Source: Gordonia paraffinivorans NBRC 108238 | GTDB lineage: Bacteria > Actinomycetota > Actinomycetes > Mycobacteriales > Mycobacteriaceae | DNA: 64,000 nucleotides | Assembly: GCF_000344155.1 (NCBI RefSeq) | Contig: NZ_BAOQ01000030.1 | Coordinates: 1-64,000 of the forward strand | Reading direction: 5' to 3' | Part shown: positions 7,524-15,936 of the stretch, one piece after another | How the letters are laid out: every line of letters begins with the position of its first letter | Numbering within the stretch: the stretch's first letter is position 1 | The notes under the pieces: model-generated | Seen by the model: only the letters and a program-made list of their open reading frames with translations | What the model was told of the DNA's origin: nothing | Databases searched by the model: none | Made by a program: the position numbers and the translations under genes

Positions 7524-9823
7524 CGTGCGACCTCCTCGTCGGTCCGGCCGACGGGCTGGAGATCCTCGATCGCGGCGATGCGCGCGAGCCGGTCCCGCAT
7601 CAGTTCGACCTCGTCGAGCCAGTTCTGGCGGGCGACACGCAGGTCGACGACGCCCTCGCCGTGGATGAGCCCGCGGTTGTCGGCGAGGCGATAGCCGCCG
7701 TCGTAGAGATCCTTCGACACCGAATCCTTGCTCCGCAGAACACCTTGCAGGTCGAGCTGCCGGCCGAGGCCGAGGCAGTCCTTGATGAAGGTGTCCTTCT
7801 CGCGGGCGGTGTTGCCGAGTTCGACGAGCTTGGTCGCGACGACCAGCTGGGCGTCGAAGAAGGGTTGCAGGGTCCGGCGCGCGAACAGGGCGCCGGTGTG
7901 GCGGTGCAGCATCTCGTAGGTCCACTCCTGCGACGGGGTGACCTCGCGCCAGCCGGGTGCCAGCAGATCGAGTTCGACGCCGAGGCGGTGGAGGAACTCC
8001 TGTTTCGGCGGGAAGAAGAACTCGAACTTGAGCAGGTCCCGGATGCGTAGCGCCTCGCGTTGGGCCGCGGCGAGCAGCCCCTCGTCGGGGCTGGGTGGCG
8101 TACTGCCGACGTGGTCGCTGCGTATCGGCGTGCTGCCGGCCTGCACCTCGCCCTCGGCCAGGGCCAGCAGCCCCATCTCGACGATGGCGCGGTCGACGAA
8201 GTGGTGGATGGCGCCGTTGCGGTAGTACGCGGCCACTGCACGGTTCTCCGGCACGATCCACCACACCTGCTCCGACCCGCCCTCATAGGTGGCGACGACG
8301 CCGTTGCCGGCGAGGACCCGCAGCGTCTGGATCAGCCCGACCCCGCGGCAGAGCGACGGGTCGGGTCCGGGGAGCCCGCGTTGGTCGATGTAGTCCAGCA
8401 GCGGGGCGAGCACGGCCTCGATCTCGGAGAGCGTGTAGGCGCGGTCCCGGGCGCCGAGTCCGGCGAAGCCGACCAGGGACGTCGCGGTGATCGGGGTGGC
8501 CGAGTTGATCTCGTCCATGACGCGGAAGGCGACCTTCTCGAGCTGTGCGCTCCCTTCGCCGGCCTCGGCGAGCGTTTCCCGCAACGACAGCGGCCTGCCG
8601 AAACGGACCCTCGCCTCGCCGAGGTAGTCGCGTTGCGCCTTGGCGTATCGCAGCAGCCATCCGACGCTCTCGGGCTTCTTGACCCCGCCGGCGTCCTCGG
8701 CGGCGATCGCCCCGACCTCATGCAGCTGGTCGTAGACGATGGAGGTCGGCACGATGGTCACATCCACGTCCTCGAGTTGGTCGAGCGCGTCGACGACATA
8801 GCGCAGCAACCCCAGCATCGGCCGGCGCAGCTTGCCGGTCCGGCTGCGTCCCCCCTCGATGTACCACTCGAGATTGAAGCGCTTCTCGATGATGTAGGCG
8901 AGGTAGGAGCGCATCGCGAACTTGTAGACCGGGTCGGCCCCGAACTTGCGCCGGATGAAGATCATCCCGGAGCGGCGGGCGATCGGCCCCACCGGCCAGA
9001 ACGACAGGTTGTTCCCACCGAGGACGAGGTTCGGCGGGAAGTCGTTGCTGCGCAGGACCTTTGCCAGGACCAGCGGGTCGACGTACGAGCGATGCGACGG
9101 CAGGAAGATCAGGCCCGTCTTCTTGTTCAGCTTGCGCAGCGAGTTGAGGGTGTCGACGTCGACGCTCACATTCCATGCGCGTTCGTGGAGACGGTCGAAG
9201 GTGGCGGAGAAGATGTCTCTCATCAATCGGCTCTGGGTTGCGACGAAGCCCGACAGTTTATCGATGGCCTCGGCGACCACCGCGTCCGTCGGACGCCCGA
9301 GCTCGGCGGCGAGCTCGGCGGCCCCGGCCCGGAAACGGGCCGAGCTGCTGATCTGCTCGGCGACCAGCCTCGGCACCTTGTAGCGGTCGCCGACGATCTG
9401 TCGTTCGGCGCGTTCGGCCGAGATGGATGCCTGCAGCCGCACGAACTCGTCGAAGGACGACGCCACCTGCTCGCGATCGTGGCGATCCCGCAGTTGGGCG
9501 ATGGTGGCCGGCTCGCCGGCGGCCACGCGCAGGGCGTCCGGGCGGCGCTTGCGGATGATCGGTTGCATGGGTCCGAGTGGCCGGCGCGGATTCGACAGGA
9601 CGAGGACGTCGCCGAGGGTGACGCGGCGTTCCCCCTGGCGGGCCGCGGGAAGCCAGACCGGTCGTACCGGAACCAGGAGCGTCTCCGGCGGCAGTTCCTC
9701 GAAGTCCACCTCCGAGCCGGGGCGGATCTCGGCATCCGGATAGGCGTCGGCGGCCCACTCGGAGACGGCCTGCATCTCGCAGGAGGTACGGGCCTTGGTC
9801 AGAACCAGAACCGGGTCGGTCAC
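7520..9823 (-). CDS. plsB: Glycerol-3-phosphate 1-O-acyltransferase
   Basis: PlsB performs the first acylation of glycerol-3-phosphate in phospholipid and triacylglycerol synthesis at the membrane. The 767-residue length fits the PlsB family. The catalytic HRSYVD motif is at residues 244-249, the glycerol-phosphate-binding IEGGRSRTGK at about 322-331, and IVPTSIVYD follows. The GTG at 9823 is the first plausible start. It heads the lipid operon. The opposite strand carries long open frames here, which are GC-rich shadows. Confidence 0.93.
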   Translation of the reverse strand: MTDPVLVLTKARTSCEMQAVSEWAADAYPDAEIRPGSEVDFEELPPETLLVPVRPVWLPAARQGERRVTLGDVLVLSNPRRPLGPMQPIIRKRRPDALRVAAGEPATIAQLRDRHDREQVASSFDEFVRLQASISAERAERQIVGDRYKVPRLVAEQISSSARFRAGAAELAAELGRPTDAVVAEAIDKLSGFVATQSRLMRDIFSATFDRLHERAWNVSVDVDTLNSLRKLNKKTGLIFLPSHRSYVDPLVLAKVLRSNDFPPNLVLGGNNLSFWPVGPIARRSGMIFIRRKFGADPVYKFAMRSYLAYIIEKRFNLEWYIEGGRSRTGKLRRPMLGLLRYVVDALDQLEDVDVTIVPTSIVYDQLHEVGAIAAEDAGGVKKPESVGWLLRYAKAQRDYLGEARVRFGRPLSLRETLAEAGEGSAQLEKVAFRVMDEINSATPITATSLVGFAGLGARDRAYTLSEIEAVLAPLLDYIDQRGLPGPDPSLCRGVGLIQTLRVLAGNGVVATYEGGSEQVWWIVPENRAVAAYYRNGAIHHFVDRAIVEMGLLALAEGEVQAGSTPIRSDHVGSTPPSPDEGLLAAAQREALRIRDLLKFEFFFPPKQEFLHRLGVELDLLAPGWREVTPSQEWTYEMLHRHTGALFARRTLQPFFDAQLVVATKLVELGNTAREKDTFIKDCLGLGRQLDLQGVLRSKDSVSKDLYDGGYRLADNRGLIHGEGVVDLRVARQNWLDEVELMRDRLARIAAIEDLQPVGRTDEEVAR

Positions 9824-10030
9824 CTACATCACCCTTCACGTCGCCTCGACGGGGACTGCGCCCCCGGGGTCCCGGCGGCTCCGACGATTCGCCGCTCGGA
9901 TCCCACTGCCCATTGTGACGTGGCTTACATCGGACGCGGTGCCTTTTCGACGATGCGGCTCGGGTCGGTGCGATGACCTCTCGTGCACCGACCGTCACGG
10001 ATAGGCTGGCGGGGTCCGGGGAGGGGATTC

Positions 10031-10672
10031 ATGGGGATTCGGTTACGTGCGCTGACGTCCGTCGGGGCGGCGCTTGCGGTCGTCGGCGGCCCGGCTGCGA
10101 TCGCGGATGCCGCACCGCCCACGGTGCGGTCCGGCATGCAGATCAGCATCGACGAGACGATCCTGACGGTCAACAACTGCACGCTCGGAGCGGTGATCTC
10201 CCGGGGGAAGGCCCTGACCGCAGGACATTGCGGCGCTCTCGGGCGCGCCGTCCGAGACCGGAACGGGAACCGGATCGGGACCGTGGCCGCGAACCATGTC
10301 GGCCGCAAGCTCGACGTCGCGGTGATCTCCCTGGCGCCGCGGGCCGAGATCCGGGTCGACGAGATCGACTGGCAGCCGGGGTTCGTCCGCGGCCAGGTCG
10401 TCACCAAGAACGGAATCGCCACCGGCTCCGGCAGGGGAAAGGTGACCGACCCGGTCCCGGCGGTGCGGACGTCGGCCGGCTTCTCGCTCGCACCGCCGTT
10501 CGTCGACGTCCATGAGTCCTACACGATTTCCACGACGCTTCGCTCCGAGATGGGTGACAGCGGTGCAGGTGTGCGCAATGCGCGCGGGCGGGTCGTCGGC
10601 ATCCTGTCGTCGGGTACGGCCGACGGTACGCGGGTCGTCCCGCTGTCGAAGCTGCCGAAAGCTCTCCGCTAG
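10031..10672 (+). CDS. Secreted trypsin/chymotrypsin-fold serine protease
   Basis: 213 residues with an N-terminal signal peptide of about 28 residues (arginines, hydrophobic core, ADAAPP cleavage region). The S1 catalytic triad is visible: His66 in TAGHC, Asp95 in KLDVAVI and Ser177 in GDSGAG. The ATG at 10031 follows a GGGGAGGGG ribosome site; an in-frame upstream start would put extra charged residues before the signal and is less likely. The protein is probably exported and active outside the cytoplasm. Its substrate and maturation are unknown. It stands alone between the lipid operon and cspA. Confidence 0.85.
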   Translation: MGIRLRALTSVGAALAVVGGPAAIADAAPPTVRSGMQISIDETILTVNNCTLGAVISRGKALTAGHCGALGRAVRDRNGNRIGTVAANHVGRKLDVAVISLAPRAEIRVDEIDWQPGFVRGQVVTKNGIATGSGRGKVTDPVPAVRTSAGFSLAPPFVDVHESYTISTTLRSEMGDSGAGVRNARGRVVGILSSGTADGTRVVPLSKLPKALR

Positions 10673-10717
10673 ACCCGGATCGGTTGCGGCGCTGTACCTT
10701 TCGGACACCATCCGGGT
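10673..10717 (+). terminator. Weak hairpin after the serine protease
   Basis: ACCCGGAT (10673-10680) pairs with ATCCGGGT (10710-10717) around a long loop, immediately after the protease stop. There is no T-tract, so terminator function is uncertain. Confidence 0.3.
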
Positions 10718-10748
10718 CGGGTGCGAGCGGGGCGGGAACGGCGGGTGG

Positions 10749-10807
10749 ACGACGAAGCCGTGAAACGACGAAGCCGTGAAACGACGAAGCCGTGAAACGA
10801 CGAAGCG
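10749..10807. repeat. 16-bp tandem repeat, about 3.7 copies
   Basis: Three perfect copies of ACGACGAAGCCGTGAA (10749-10764, 10765-10780, 10781-10796) are followed by a partial copy that runs into the left arm of the cspA terminator hairpin. The unit is not a multiple of three and lies outside genes, in the intergenic space between the protease and cspA. Confidence 0.9.
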
Positions 10808-10839
10808 CCGCGCCGGACATGCCGGACGCGACGCTTCGT
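10800..10839 (-). terminator. Likely cspA terminator hairpin
   Basis: ACGAAGCG (10800-10807) pairs with CGCTTCGT (10832-10839) 15 bases downstream of the cspA stop on the minus strand. The loop contains a further partial inverted repeat around GCCGGACATGCCGG. No strong T-tract follows, which is common in these genomes. Confidence 0.45.
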
Positions 10840-10853
10840 GAAGTCAGGTGTGC

Positions 10854-11057
10854 TTAGAGCGCGCTGACGTTGGTTGCCTGAGGGCCCTTCTGGCCCTGCT
10901 CCACGTCGAACTCGACGCGCTGGTTCTCCTCGAGGTTGCGGAAACCGCTACCGTTGATCGAGGAGTAGTGGACGAAAACATCGGCGCCCTGGTCGTCGGG
11001 TGCGATGAAGCCGAAGCCCTTTTCGCCGTTGAACCACTTGACGGTTCCCTGTGCCAT
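10854..11057 (-). CDS. cspA: Cold-shock protein, CspA family
   Basis: A 67-residue single cold-shock domain with the RNA-binding motifs KGFGFI (RNP1-like) and VFVHYSSI (RNP2), starting GTVKWFN and at full family length. It binds single-stranded nucleic acid and acts as an RNA chaperone. The leader upstream (11058-11140) contains a short inverted repeat, and a hairpin follows the stop. It is monocistronic. Confidence 0.95.
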   Translation of the reverse strand: MAQGTVKWFNGEKGFGFIAPDDQGADVFVHYSSINGSGFRNLEENQRVEFDVEQGQKGPQATNVSAL

Positions 11058-11083
11058 ACTGCTGTACTTCTTTCTTCAGTGAA

Positions 11084-11105
11084 CAGCCACCCAAACCGAT
11101 GGCTG
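11084..11105 (-). promoter_or_regulatory. Small hairpin in the cspA leader
   Basis: CAGCCA (11084-11089) pairs with TGGCTG (11100-11105) about 27 bases upstream of the cspA start, within the probable 5' leader. Structured leaders are known for csp mRNAs elsewhere; function here is unproven. Confidence 0.25.
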
Positions 11106-11242
11106 CTCGGCCAGTCTGTCACAGAAAACCCGCCCTGGGAAACGGTGAGTCCGAAAAGGGCTCTGACGTGGCACGATCTGGGAGGTCGGTGCGCGTCCGG
11201 TGCCGTTCCCGTCGGGCGGGTCTTCGTGAGCGTGGCCGGGGA

Positions 11243-11731
11243 TCAGATGTGCACGGTGTCCGATCTCGGTGCGCCGATGCGGCGGTCGGTGCCGGATCGG
11301 GACCCGCCGCGCCACAGCAATGCCACGACGATCACACCGACGACGCACGGCACGAGTTGCATCCAGCCGACGGCCGGGGCCAGTCCGACCTCCCCCGAGG
11401 TGTCCTCGATGAAGACCAGGGTGGCCGTGACGGCGACGGCGGCGGCGAAGATCGTCGAGACGATCGTCCGCGCATGGCGGGTGCCGCGCCGGATCAGCCA
11501 GGCGCTCGTCAGCCAGGCGACGACGCCGACGGCGCCCATGATCCCGAGGATGCCCAGGTACGCCGTGGCGGCGGTGTCGATCTCGTCCGGCGTGAAATCC
11601 GGATACCCGTGCCGGATGTGATCGGTCAGCACGTCGCGCATCCCGAACGGGATGATCGCGACCAGTGCGGTGAGGACCGCGCCCAGCGCCGTCAGTCCGG
11701 TGACCACCCTCGTGTTCGCTGTACTGCTCAT
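11243..11731 (-). CDS. Four-helix membrane protein, unknown function
   Basis: 162 residues with about four hydrophobic segments (residues 10-30, 57-77, 88-108 and 120-140) and a basic C-terminal tail. The ATG at 11731 follows AAAGGAG. It starts only six bases after the stop of the MFS efflux gene on the same strand, so it is the second gene of that operon and probably comes under the same TetR control. I do not recognise the family. Confidence 0.7.
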   Translation of the reverse strand: MSSTANTRVVTGLTALGAVLTALVAIIPFGMRDVLTDHIRHGYPDFTPDEIDTAATAYLGILGIMGAVGVVAWLTSAWLIRRGTRHARTIVSTIFAAAVAVTATLVFIEDTSGEVGLAPAVGWMQLVPCVVGVIVVALLWRGGSRSGTDRRIGAPRSDTVHI

Positions 11732-11736
11732 CGTTC

Positions 11737-13182
11737 TCACTCCTTTCGTTGGACGGTGGGGGACTCGTCGACGTCCCGGTGCGTCGCCTGAGCCCCGCGG
11801 GGGATGACGGTCAGTGCGACGAGAACCGCGACGACGAGCAGTGCTGCGGCCGCGGTGAGGCCGAGTCCGTATCCGGCGTTCGCCGCGTCGACGGAGGGGT
11901 CGCCCCCGGTTCGGCTCGCGGCGAGCGTGCCCAGTGCGGCCAGGCCGAGCGCGGCGCCGATCTGCCGGGAGCTGTTGAGCAGCGCGGACGCTGTTCCGCT
12001 CTCGTCCGCCGCGACGCCGGCGGTGGCGACGGAGACGACCGGTGCCAGCGCCAGCCCGAAGCCGACGCCGGTCACGATCGCCGGCCCGAGGATGTCGGCG
12101 AGGAACGAGCCGTCGACGGAGATCCGGCCGAACCAGGCCAACCCGAGTGCGGTGAGTCCGCCGCCGATCACCATCAGGGTGCGCGGGGCATACCGGTAGC
12201 CGAGCCGCACGGCGAGCACGGACCCGACGATGACCCCGAGGGCCAGGGGCAGGAACTCGAGGCCGGTGACGGCCGGCCCTTCGCCCAGCACGCGTTGGGC
12301 GTACAGGGAGGCGAAGTAGAAGGCCGACGCCATCGCCCCGCCCAGCAACAGGTTGAAGATGTTCGCGCCGGTGACCGATCGGTGGCCGAAGATCCCCAGC
12401 CGGACGAGCGGTTCGTTGCGTGTCGTCTTCTCGACCAGGACGAATGCGCTGAGCAGCACGGCCGCCGCGGCCAGGGTGGTGACGGTGCTCGTCGACGCCC
12501 AGCCGACGGCGTCGGTCCGGACGATGCCGTAGACCAGCGTCATCATGCCCGCGGTCGCCAGGACGGCCCCCAGCACGTCGGGGCTCCGGCGGCCGCCGGT
12601 CAGGCGATCGGCGGGGATGCCGGTCGCGACCGCCAGGGCGATCGCGGCGATCGGGGCGTTGACGAACATGACCCACCGCCATCCGGCGTACTCGGTGAGC
12701 ACGCCGCCGATCACCACGCCGAAGGCGCCGCCCGCGGCGTTCATCGCGCTCCAGATGCCGAACGCCTTCACGCGTTCGCGTCCCGCCGGGAACGTCGTGG
12801 ACAGCAGGGCCAACGCGGCCGGCGCCATGGCGGCGGCGCCGACGCCCTGGATCGCCCGTGCCACCACGAGCTGCATCGGGTTCATCGCGAAACCGCCTGC
12901 CACCGAGGCTATCCCGAAGACGATGAGTCCGGTGAGGAGTAGCCGTCGACGGCCGTACCGGTCGGCGAGTTTGCCGCCGAGGAGCAGCAGTCCGCCGAAG
13001 GTCAGCGCGTAGGCGTGGATGACCCAGGTGGAGCCGACCGCATCGAATCCGAGGCCGTCTGCGATCCGGGGCAATCCGACGTTGACGACCGAGAGATCGA
13101 GCGAGACCAGGAACTGCGTCACGGCCACCGCGGCGAGGACCAACTGGGAGCGGGCGAGTGTTTCCGGATACTTTTCGAACAT
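11737..13182 (-). CDS. MFS drug-efflux transporter, DHA2 (14-helix) type
   Basis: 481 residues, rich in membrane helices, with the MFS motif-A loop GGKLADRYGRRR and the DHA2-type start LDLSVVNVGLPRIADGLG. Proteins like EmrB/QacA export hydrophobic drugs using proton motive force. The ATG at 13182 lies inside a perfect 10-bp palindrome (13177-13186) facing the divergent TetR gene 85 bases away, the classic layout of a repressed efflux pump. The drug is unknown. Confidence 0.88.
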   Translation of the reverse strand: MFEKYPETLARSQLVLAAVAVTQFLVSLDLSVVNVGLPRIADGLGFDAVGSTWVIHAYALTFGGLLLLGGKLADRYGRRRLLLTGLIVFGIASVAGGFAMNPMQLVVARAIQGVGAAAMAPAALALLSTTFPAGRERVKAFGIWSAMNAAGGAFGVVIGGVLTEYAGWRWVMFVNAPIAAIALAVATGIPADRLTGGRRSPDVLGAVLATAGMMTLVYGIVRTDAVGWASTSTVTTLAAAAVLLSAFVLVEKTTRNEPLVRLGIFGHRSVTGANIFNLLLGGAMASAFYFASLYAQRVLGEGPAVTGLEFLPLALGVIVGSVLAVRLGYRYAPRTLMVIGGGLTALGLAWFGRISVDGSFLADILGPAIVTGVGFGLALAPVVSVATAGVAADESGTASALLNSSRQIGAALGLAALGTLAASRTGGDPSVDAANAGYGLGLTAAAALLVVAVLVALTVIPRGAQATHRDVDESPTVQRKE

Positions 13183-13190
13183 GTTCCGAA
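13174..13190. promoter_or_regulatory. Candidate TetR operator over the efflux-gene start
   Basis: GAACATGTTC (13177-13186) is a perfect palindrome, extended imperfectly to TTCGAA...TTCCGAA. It overlaps the start codon of the efflux gene and lies upstream of the divergent TetR gene. Binding by that regulator is inferred. Confidence 0.45.
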
Positions 13191-13266
13191 AGTAAGAACG
13201 CGCAGGTCGGGTGTCAACCCTCGATTTCGCGGACCATCGCCTCGGGGTTTTCCCCCACAACGCAGA

Positions 13267-13995
13267 ATGGAGGGCGTGACCCGATCGAGTTCGACGCCCG
13301 ACCGCGCCTCCGGCGCCGCGCCCGGCAGCTCCTCCGGCGGCCGCACCGGGCGGCCGCCGGTGACCTCGCGTGCGCAGATCCTGGCGGCCGCCCGGGCGAT
13401 CATCGACGAGCACGGATGGGAGAAGCTGACGATCCGTCGCCTGGCGTCGGAGCTCGGTGTCGGACCGACCACGCTCTATCACCACGTCCGCGACAAGGAC
13501 GACCTGCTGATCCAGCTGCTCAACGACCACGCCGACGCCACGGTGCGCACGCCGCTCCCGGAAGCGCCGCGTGATCGGATCGTCCAGGCCGCGTTGGTGA
13601 TCCACGACTCGCTGAGCTCCTGGCCGTGGGCGGCCGAGATCCTCACCACCGACGGCTTCCTCGGACGCCTGGGCGAGTCGTCCCTGGAGATGGTCGAGGC
13701 CATCGTCGGCGCCGCCGTCGATCACGGATGCACGACCGAGCAGGCGGTGGTCGTGTTCCGCAGCATCTGGTACTTCACCGTCGGCGAGATCCTCGTGCGT
13801 GCACACTCGGACCCCCGGCGTCCCGCCGAACCCGAACTCCTCCAAGGGTTCCTGAGTACGGCGAACCCGGAGCGGTTCCCTCGTCTCGCCGAGATCGGTC
13901 AGGACTGGCCGGTGATCTCGGCCCGCGACACGTACCCGTGGGCGCTCGAGGCCTTCGTCGACGGCCTGCTGGCCCATGCCCGGGACGAGCGCTGA
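13267..13995 (+). CDS. TetR/AcrR regulator of the adjacent efflux pump
   Basis: 242 residues. The N-terminal HTH is clear (LTIRRLASELGVGPTTLYHH, about residues 58-77), after a proline/serine-rich basic extension. The C-terminal ligand-binding part resembles the TetR_C type. The chosen ATG at 13267 is near the divergent promoter; a GTG nine bases later is also possible. It is divergent from the DHA2 pump and presumably represses it until a pump substrate binds. Confidence 0.85.
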   Translation: MEGVTRSSSTPDRASGAAPGSSSGGRTGRPPVTSRAQILAAARAIIDEHGWEKLTIRRLASELGVGPTTLYHHVRDKDDLLIQLLNDHADATVRTPLPEAPRDRIVQAALVIHDSLSSWPWAAEILTTDGFLGRLGESSLEMVEAIVGAAVDHGCTTEQAVVVFRSIWYFTVGEILVRAHSDPRRPAEPELLQGFLSTANPERFPRLAEIGQDWPVISARDTYPWALEAFVDGLLAHARDER

Positions 13996-14200
13996 GTCCA
14001 CGGCCGGTGGGCCGGTGATCCGCGGGAAGTGCAGGTCACGGGGCTGCGCGAGTCGCCGTGGAATATGTCGACCCCCGCGAGGACTTGAACATGATCATGG
14101 CCCGTCGCGGCGCGGATGCCGCCAGGCGGTGGCATTCCCCTCGCGGCGGCCCGGTCTCGAGGTGACCCCTCGTACATCCCGACGAAAGGACAGATCGCGT

Positions 14201-15031
14201 ATGACAGTCCCGAACATCACGCTGAACAACGGAGTATCCATCCCGCAGTTGGGTTTCGGTGTGTGGCAGGTCCCGCCGGAGGACACCCGCGCCGCGGTCG
14301 CGACGGCCCTCGAGGTCGGCTATCGGCACATCGACACCGCCGAGATGTACGGCAACGAGAAGGGCGTCGGGGAAGCCATCCGCGAGTCGGGGCTGAGCCG
14401 GGACGAGGTGTTCATCACCAGCAAGCTCAACAACGGGTTCCACGCCTACGACGACGCGCTGAAGGCGCTCGACAAGACCAACGAGGACCTGGGGGTCGAG
14501 CAGGTCGACCTGTTCCTGATCCACTGGCCGCTGCCGGGCGTGGGCGACTTCGTCGAGACCTGGAAGGCGCTGGAGAAGGCCTATGCCGACGGCAAGGCGC
14601 GCGCCATCGGCGTGTCGAATTTCCAGCAGGCCCACCTGCAGCGACTGCTGGACGAGACCGAGATCGTGCCGGCGGTCAACCAGATCGAGGTGCACCCCTA
14701 CTTCTCGCAGAATGCGTTGCGTGCCTTCAACTCCGAGCACGGAATCGTGACCGAGGCGTGGTCGCCGCTGGCGCAGGGCAAGATCGTCGACGACCCGGCG
14801 ATCACGAAGATCGCCGAGGCGAAGGGCCGCACGCCGGCGCAGATGACCCTGCGCTGGCACCTGCAGCGCGGCGACATCGTCTTCCCGAAGTCGGTAACGC
14901 GATCGCGTGTCGAGGAGAACTTCCACGTGTTCGACTTCGAGTTGTCCGACGACGAGATCGCCGCGATCGACGCGGTGAACCGGGACGAGCGCATCGGACC
15001 CGATCCGGACACGTTCAACTGGATTCCCTGA
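14201..15031 (+). CDS. Aldo/keto reductase
   Basis: 276 residues of the 2,5-diketo-gluconate-reductase-like AKR family. The catalytic tetrad is visible: Asp in HIDTAEMYGN, Tyr in the same motif, Lys in ITSKLNN and His in LIHWPLP. NADPH binding is expected from the C-terminal PKSVTRSRVEEN segment. The ATG at 14201 has GAAAGGA upstream. It is monocistronic, with a strong terminator hairpin after it. The carbonyl substrate is unknown. Confidence 0.92.
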   Translation: MTVPNITLNNGVSIPQLGFGVWQVPPEDTRAAVATALEVGYRHIDTAEMYGNEKGVGEAIRESGLSRDEVFITSKLNNGFHAYDDALKALDKTNEDLGVEQVDLFLIHWPLPGVGDFVETWKALEKAYADGKARAIGVSNFQQAHLQRLLDETEIVPAVNQIEVHPYFSQNALRAFNSEHGIVTEAWSPLAQGKIVDDPAITKIAEAKGRTPAQMTLRWHLQRGDIVFPKSVTRSRVEENFHVFDFELSDDEIAAIDAVNRDERIGPDPDTFNWIP

Positions 15032-15044
15032 TCTGACGGCGCAT

Positions 15045-15078
15045 GAGGGCGGGCCACCTGCAGAGGCGGCCCGCCCTC
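15045..15078 (+). terminator. Terminator hairpin after the aldo/keto reductase
   Basis: GAGGGCGGGCC (15045-15055) and GGCCCGCCCTC (15068-15078) form a perfect 11-bp stem with a 12-base loop, 14 bases after the stop. No T-tract, as usual in this GC-rich DNA. Confidence 0.65.
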
Positions 15079-15153
15079 GTCGCCGGAGCGGACCGTGGTC
15101 GATGCAGACCCCGGTGATCACCTCCGGCGACGCACCGGGCACTCTCGGAGCTT

Positions 15154-15936
15154 GTGACGACATGGGAACTGCTGGCCGTCCTGCTGGCCGGAGTCGGCGC
15201 GGGCGCGATCAACGCCGTCGTCGGCAGCGGCACGCTGATCACCTTCCCGACGCTGGTGGCGTTCGGGGTCCCTCCGGTGACCGCGACCATCTCCAACGCC
15301 ATCGGCCTCGTCGCCGGCGGGGTCTCGGGGACCTGGGGCTACCGGAGGGAACTCGCGGGGCAGTGGCCGCAGCTGCGGTGGCAGATCCCGGCCTCGTTCG
15401 TCGGCGCGATCGTCGGATGCTGGCTCCTGCTGAACCTGCCGGAGACAGTGTTCGAGTCGGTCGTGCCGGCGCTCCTCGTCGCCGCGCTGGTCCTCGTCGT
15501 GGCGCAGCCCCGGATCCAGAAGTGGGTGACGGGGCGGACGACGGCCCCGACGCATCCGCAGCGGCCTCGCCTGACGCCGCTGCGGATCACCGCGATGATC
15601 GCCGGGACGTTCGCGGTCGGGATCTACGGCGGCTACTTCACCGCCGCCCAGGGCATCATGCTCATGGCCGTCCTGGGCATCGTGGTCCCCGACCACATCC
15701 AGCGCATGAACGCCGCCAAGAACCTGCTGTCGCTGGTGGTCAACGTGGTCGCCGCGGTGACCTACACCCTCGTCGCCTTCGACCGGATCGACTGGGCGGC
15801 GGCCGGCGTCATCGCCCTCGGTTCGCTCGTCGGCGGTGTGATCGGCGCCCGGTACGGACGTCGCCTGTCACCGGCGGCGTTGCGCGCCGTGATCGTGGTG
15901 GTCGGGTTGATCGGACTCTGGCGCCTGCTGGGTTAG
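15154..15936 (+). CDS. TSUP (TauE/SafE) family permease
   Basis: 260 residues with seven or eight hydrophobic segments. The N-terminal GAGAINAVVGSGTLITFP and the second-half repeat GIYGGYFTAAQGI are the paired signature loops of sulfite/organosulfonate permeases. The GTG at 15154 follows CTCGGAG. TSUP proteins move sulfite, sulfonates or other small anions; the substrate here cannot be assigned. The stop overlaps the stop of the convergent DUF808 gene by four bases. Confidence 0.85.
   Translation: MTTWELLAVLLAGVGAGAINAVVGSGTLITFPTLVAFGVPPVTATISNAIGLVAGGVSGTWGYRRELAGQWPQLRWQIPASFVGAIVGCWLLLNLPETVFESVVPALLVAALVLVVAQPRIQKWVTGRTTAPTHPQRPRLTPLRITAMIAGTFAVGIYGGYFTAAQGIMLMAVLGIVVPDHIQRMNAAKNLLSLVVNVVAAVTYTLVAFDRIDWAAAGVIALGSLVGGVIGARYGRRLSPAALRAVIVVVGLIGLWRLLG

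Noticed and set aside
8060-9976. 638-residue plus-strand frame opposite plsB.
   Set aside because: Low-complexity, valine/glutamate/arginine-rich and antisense to plsB with its conserved motifs.
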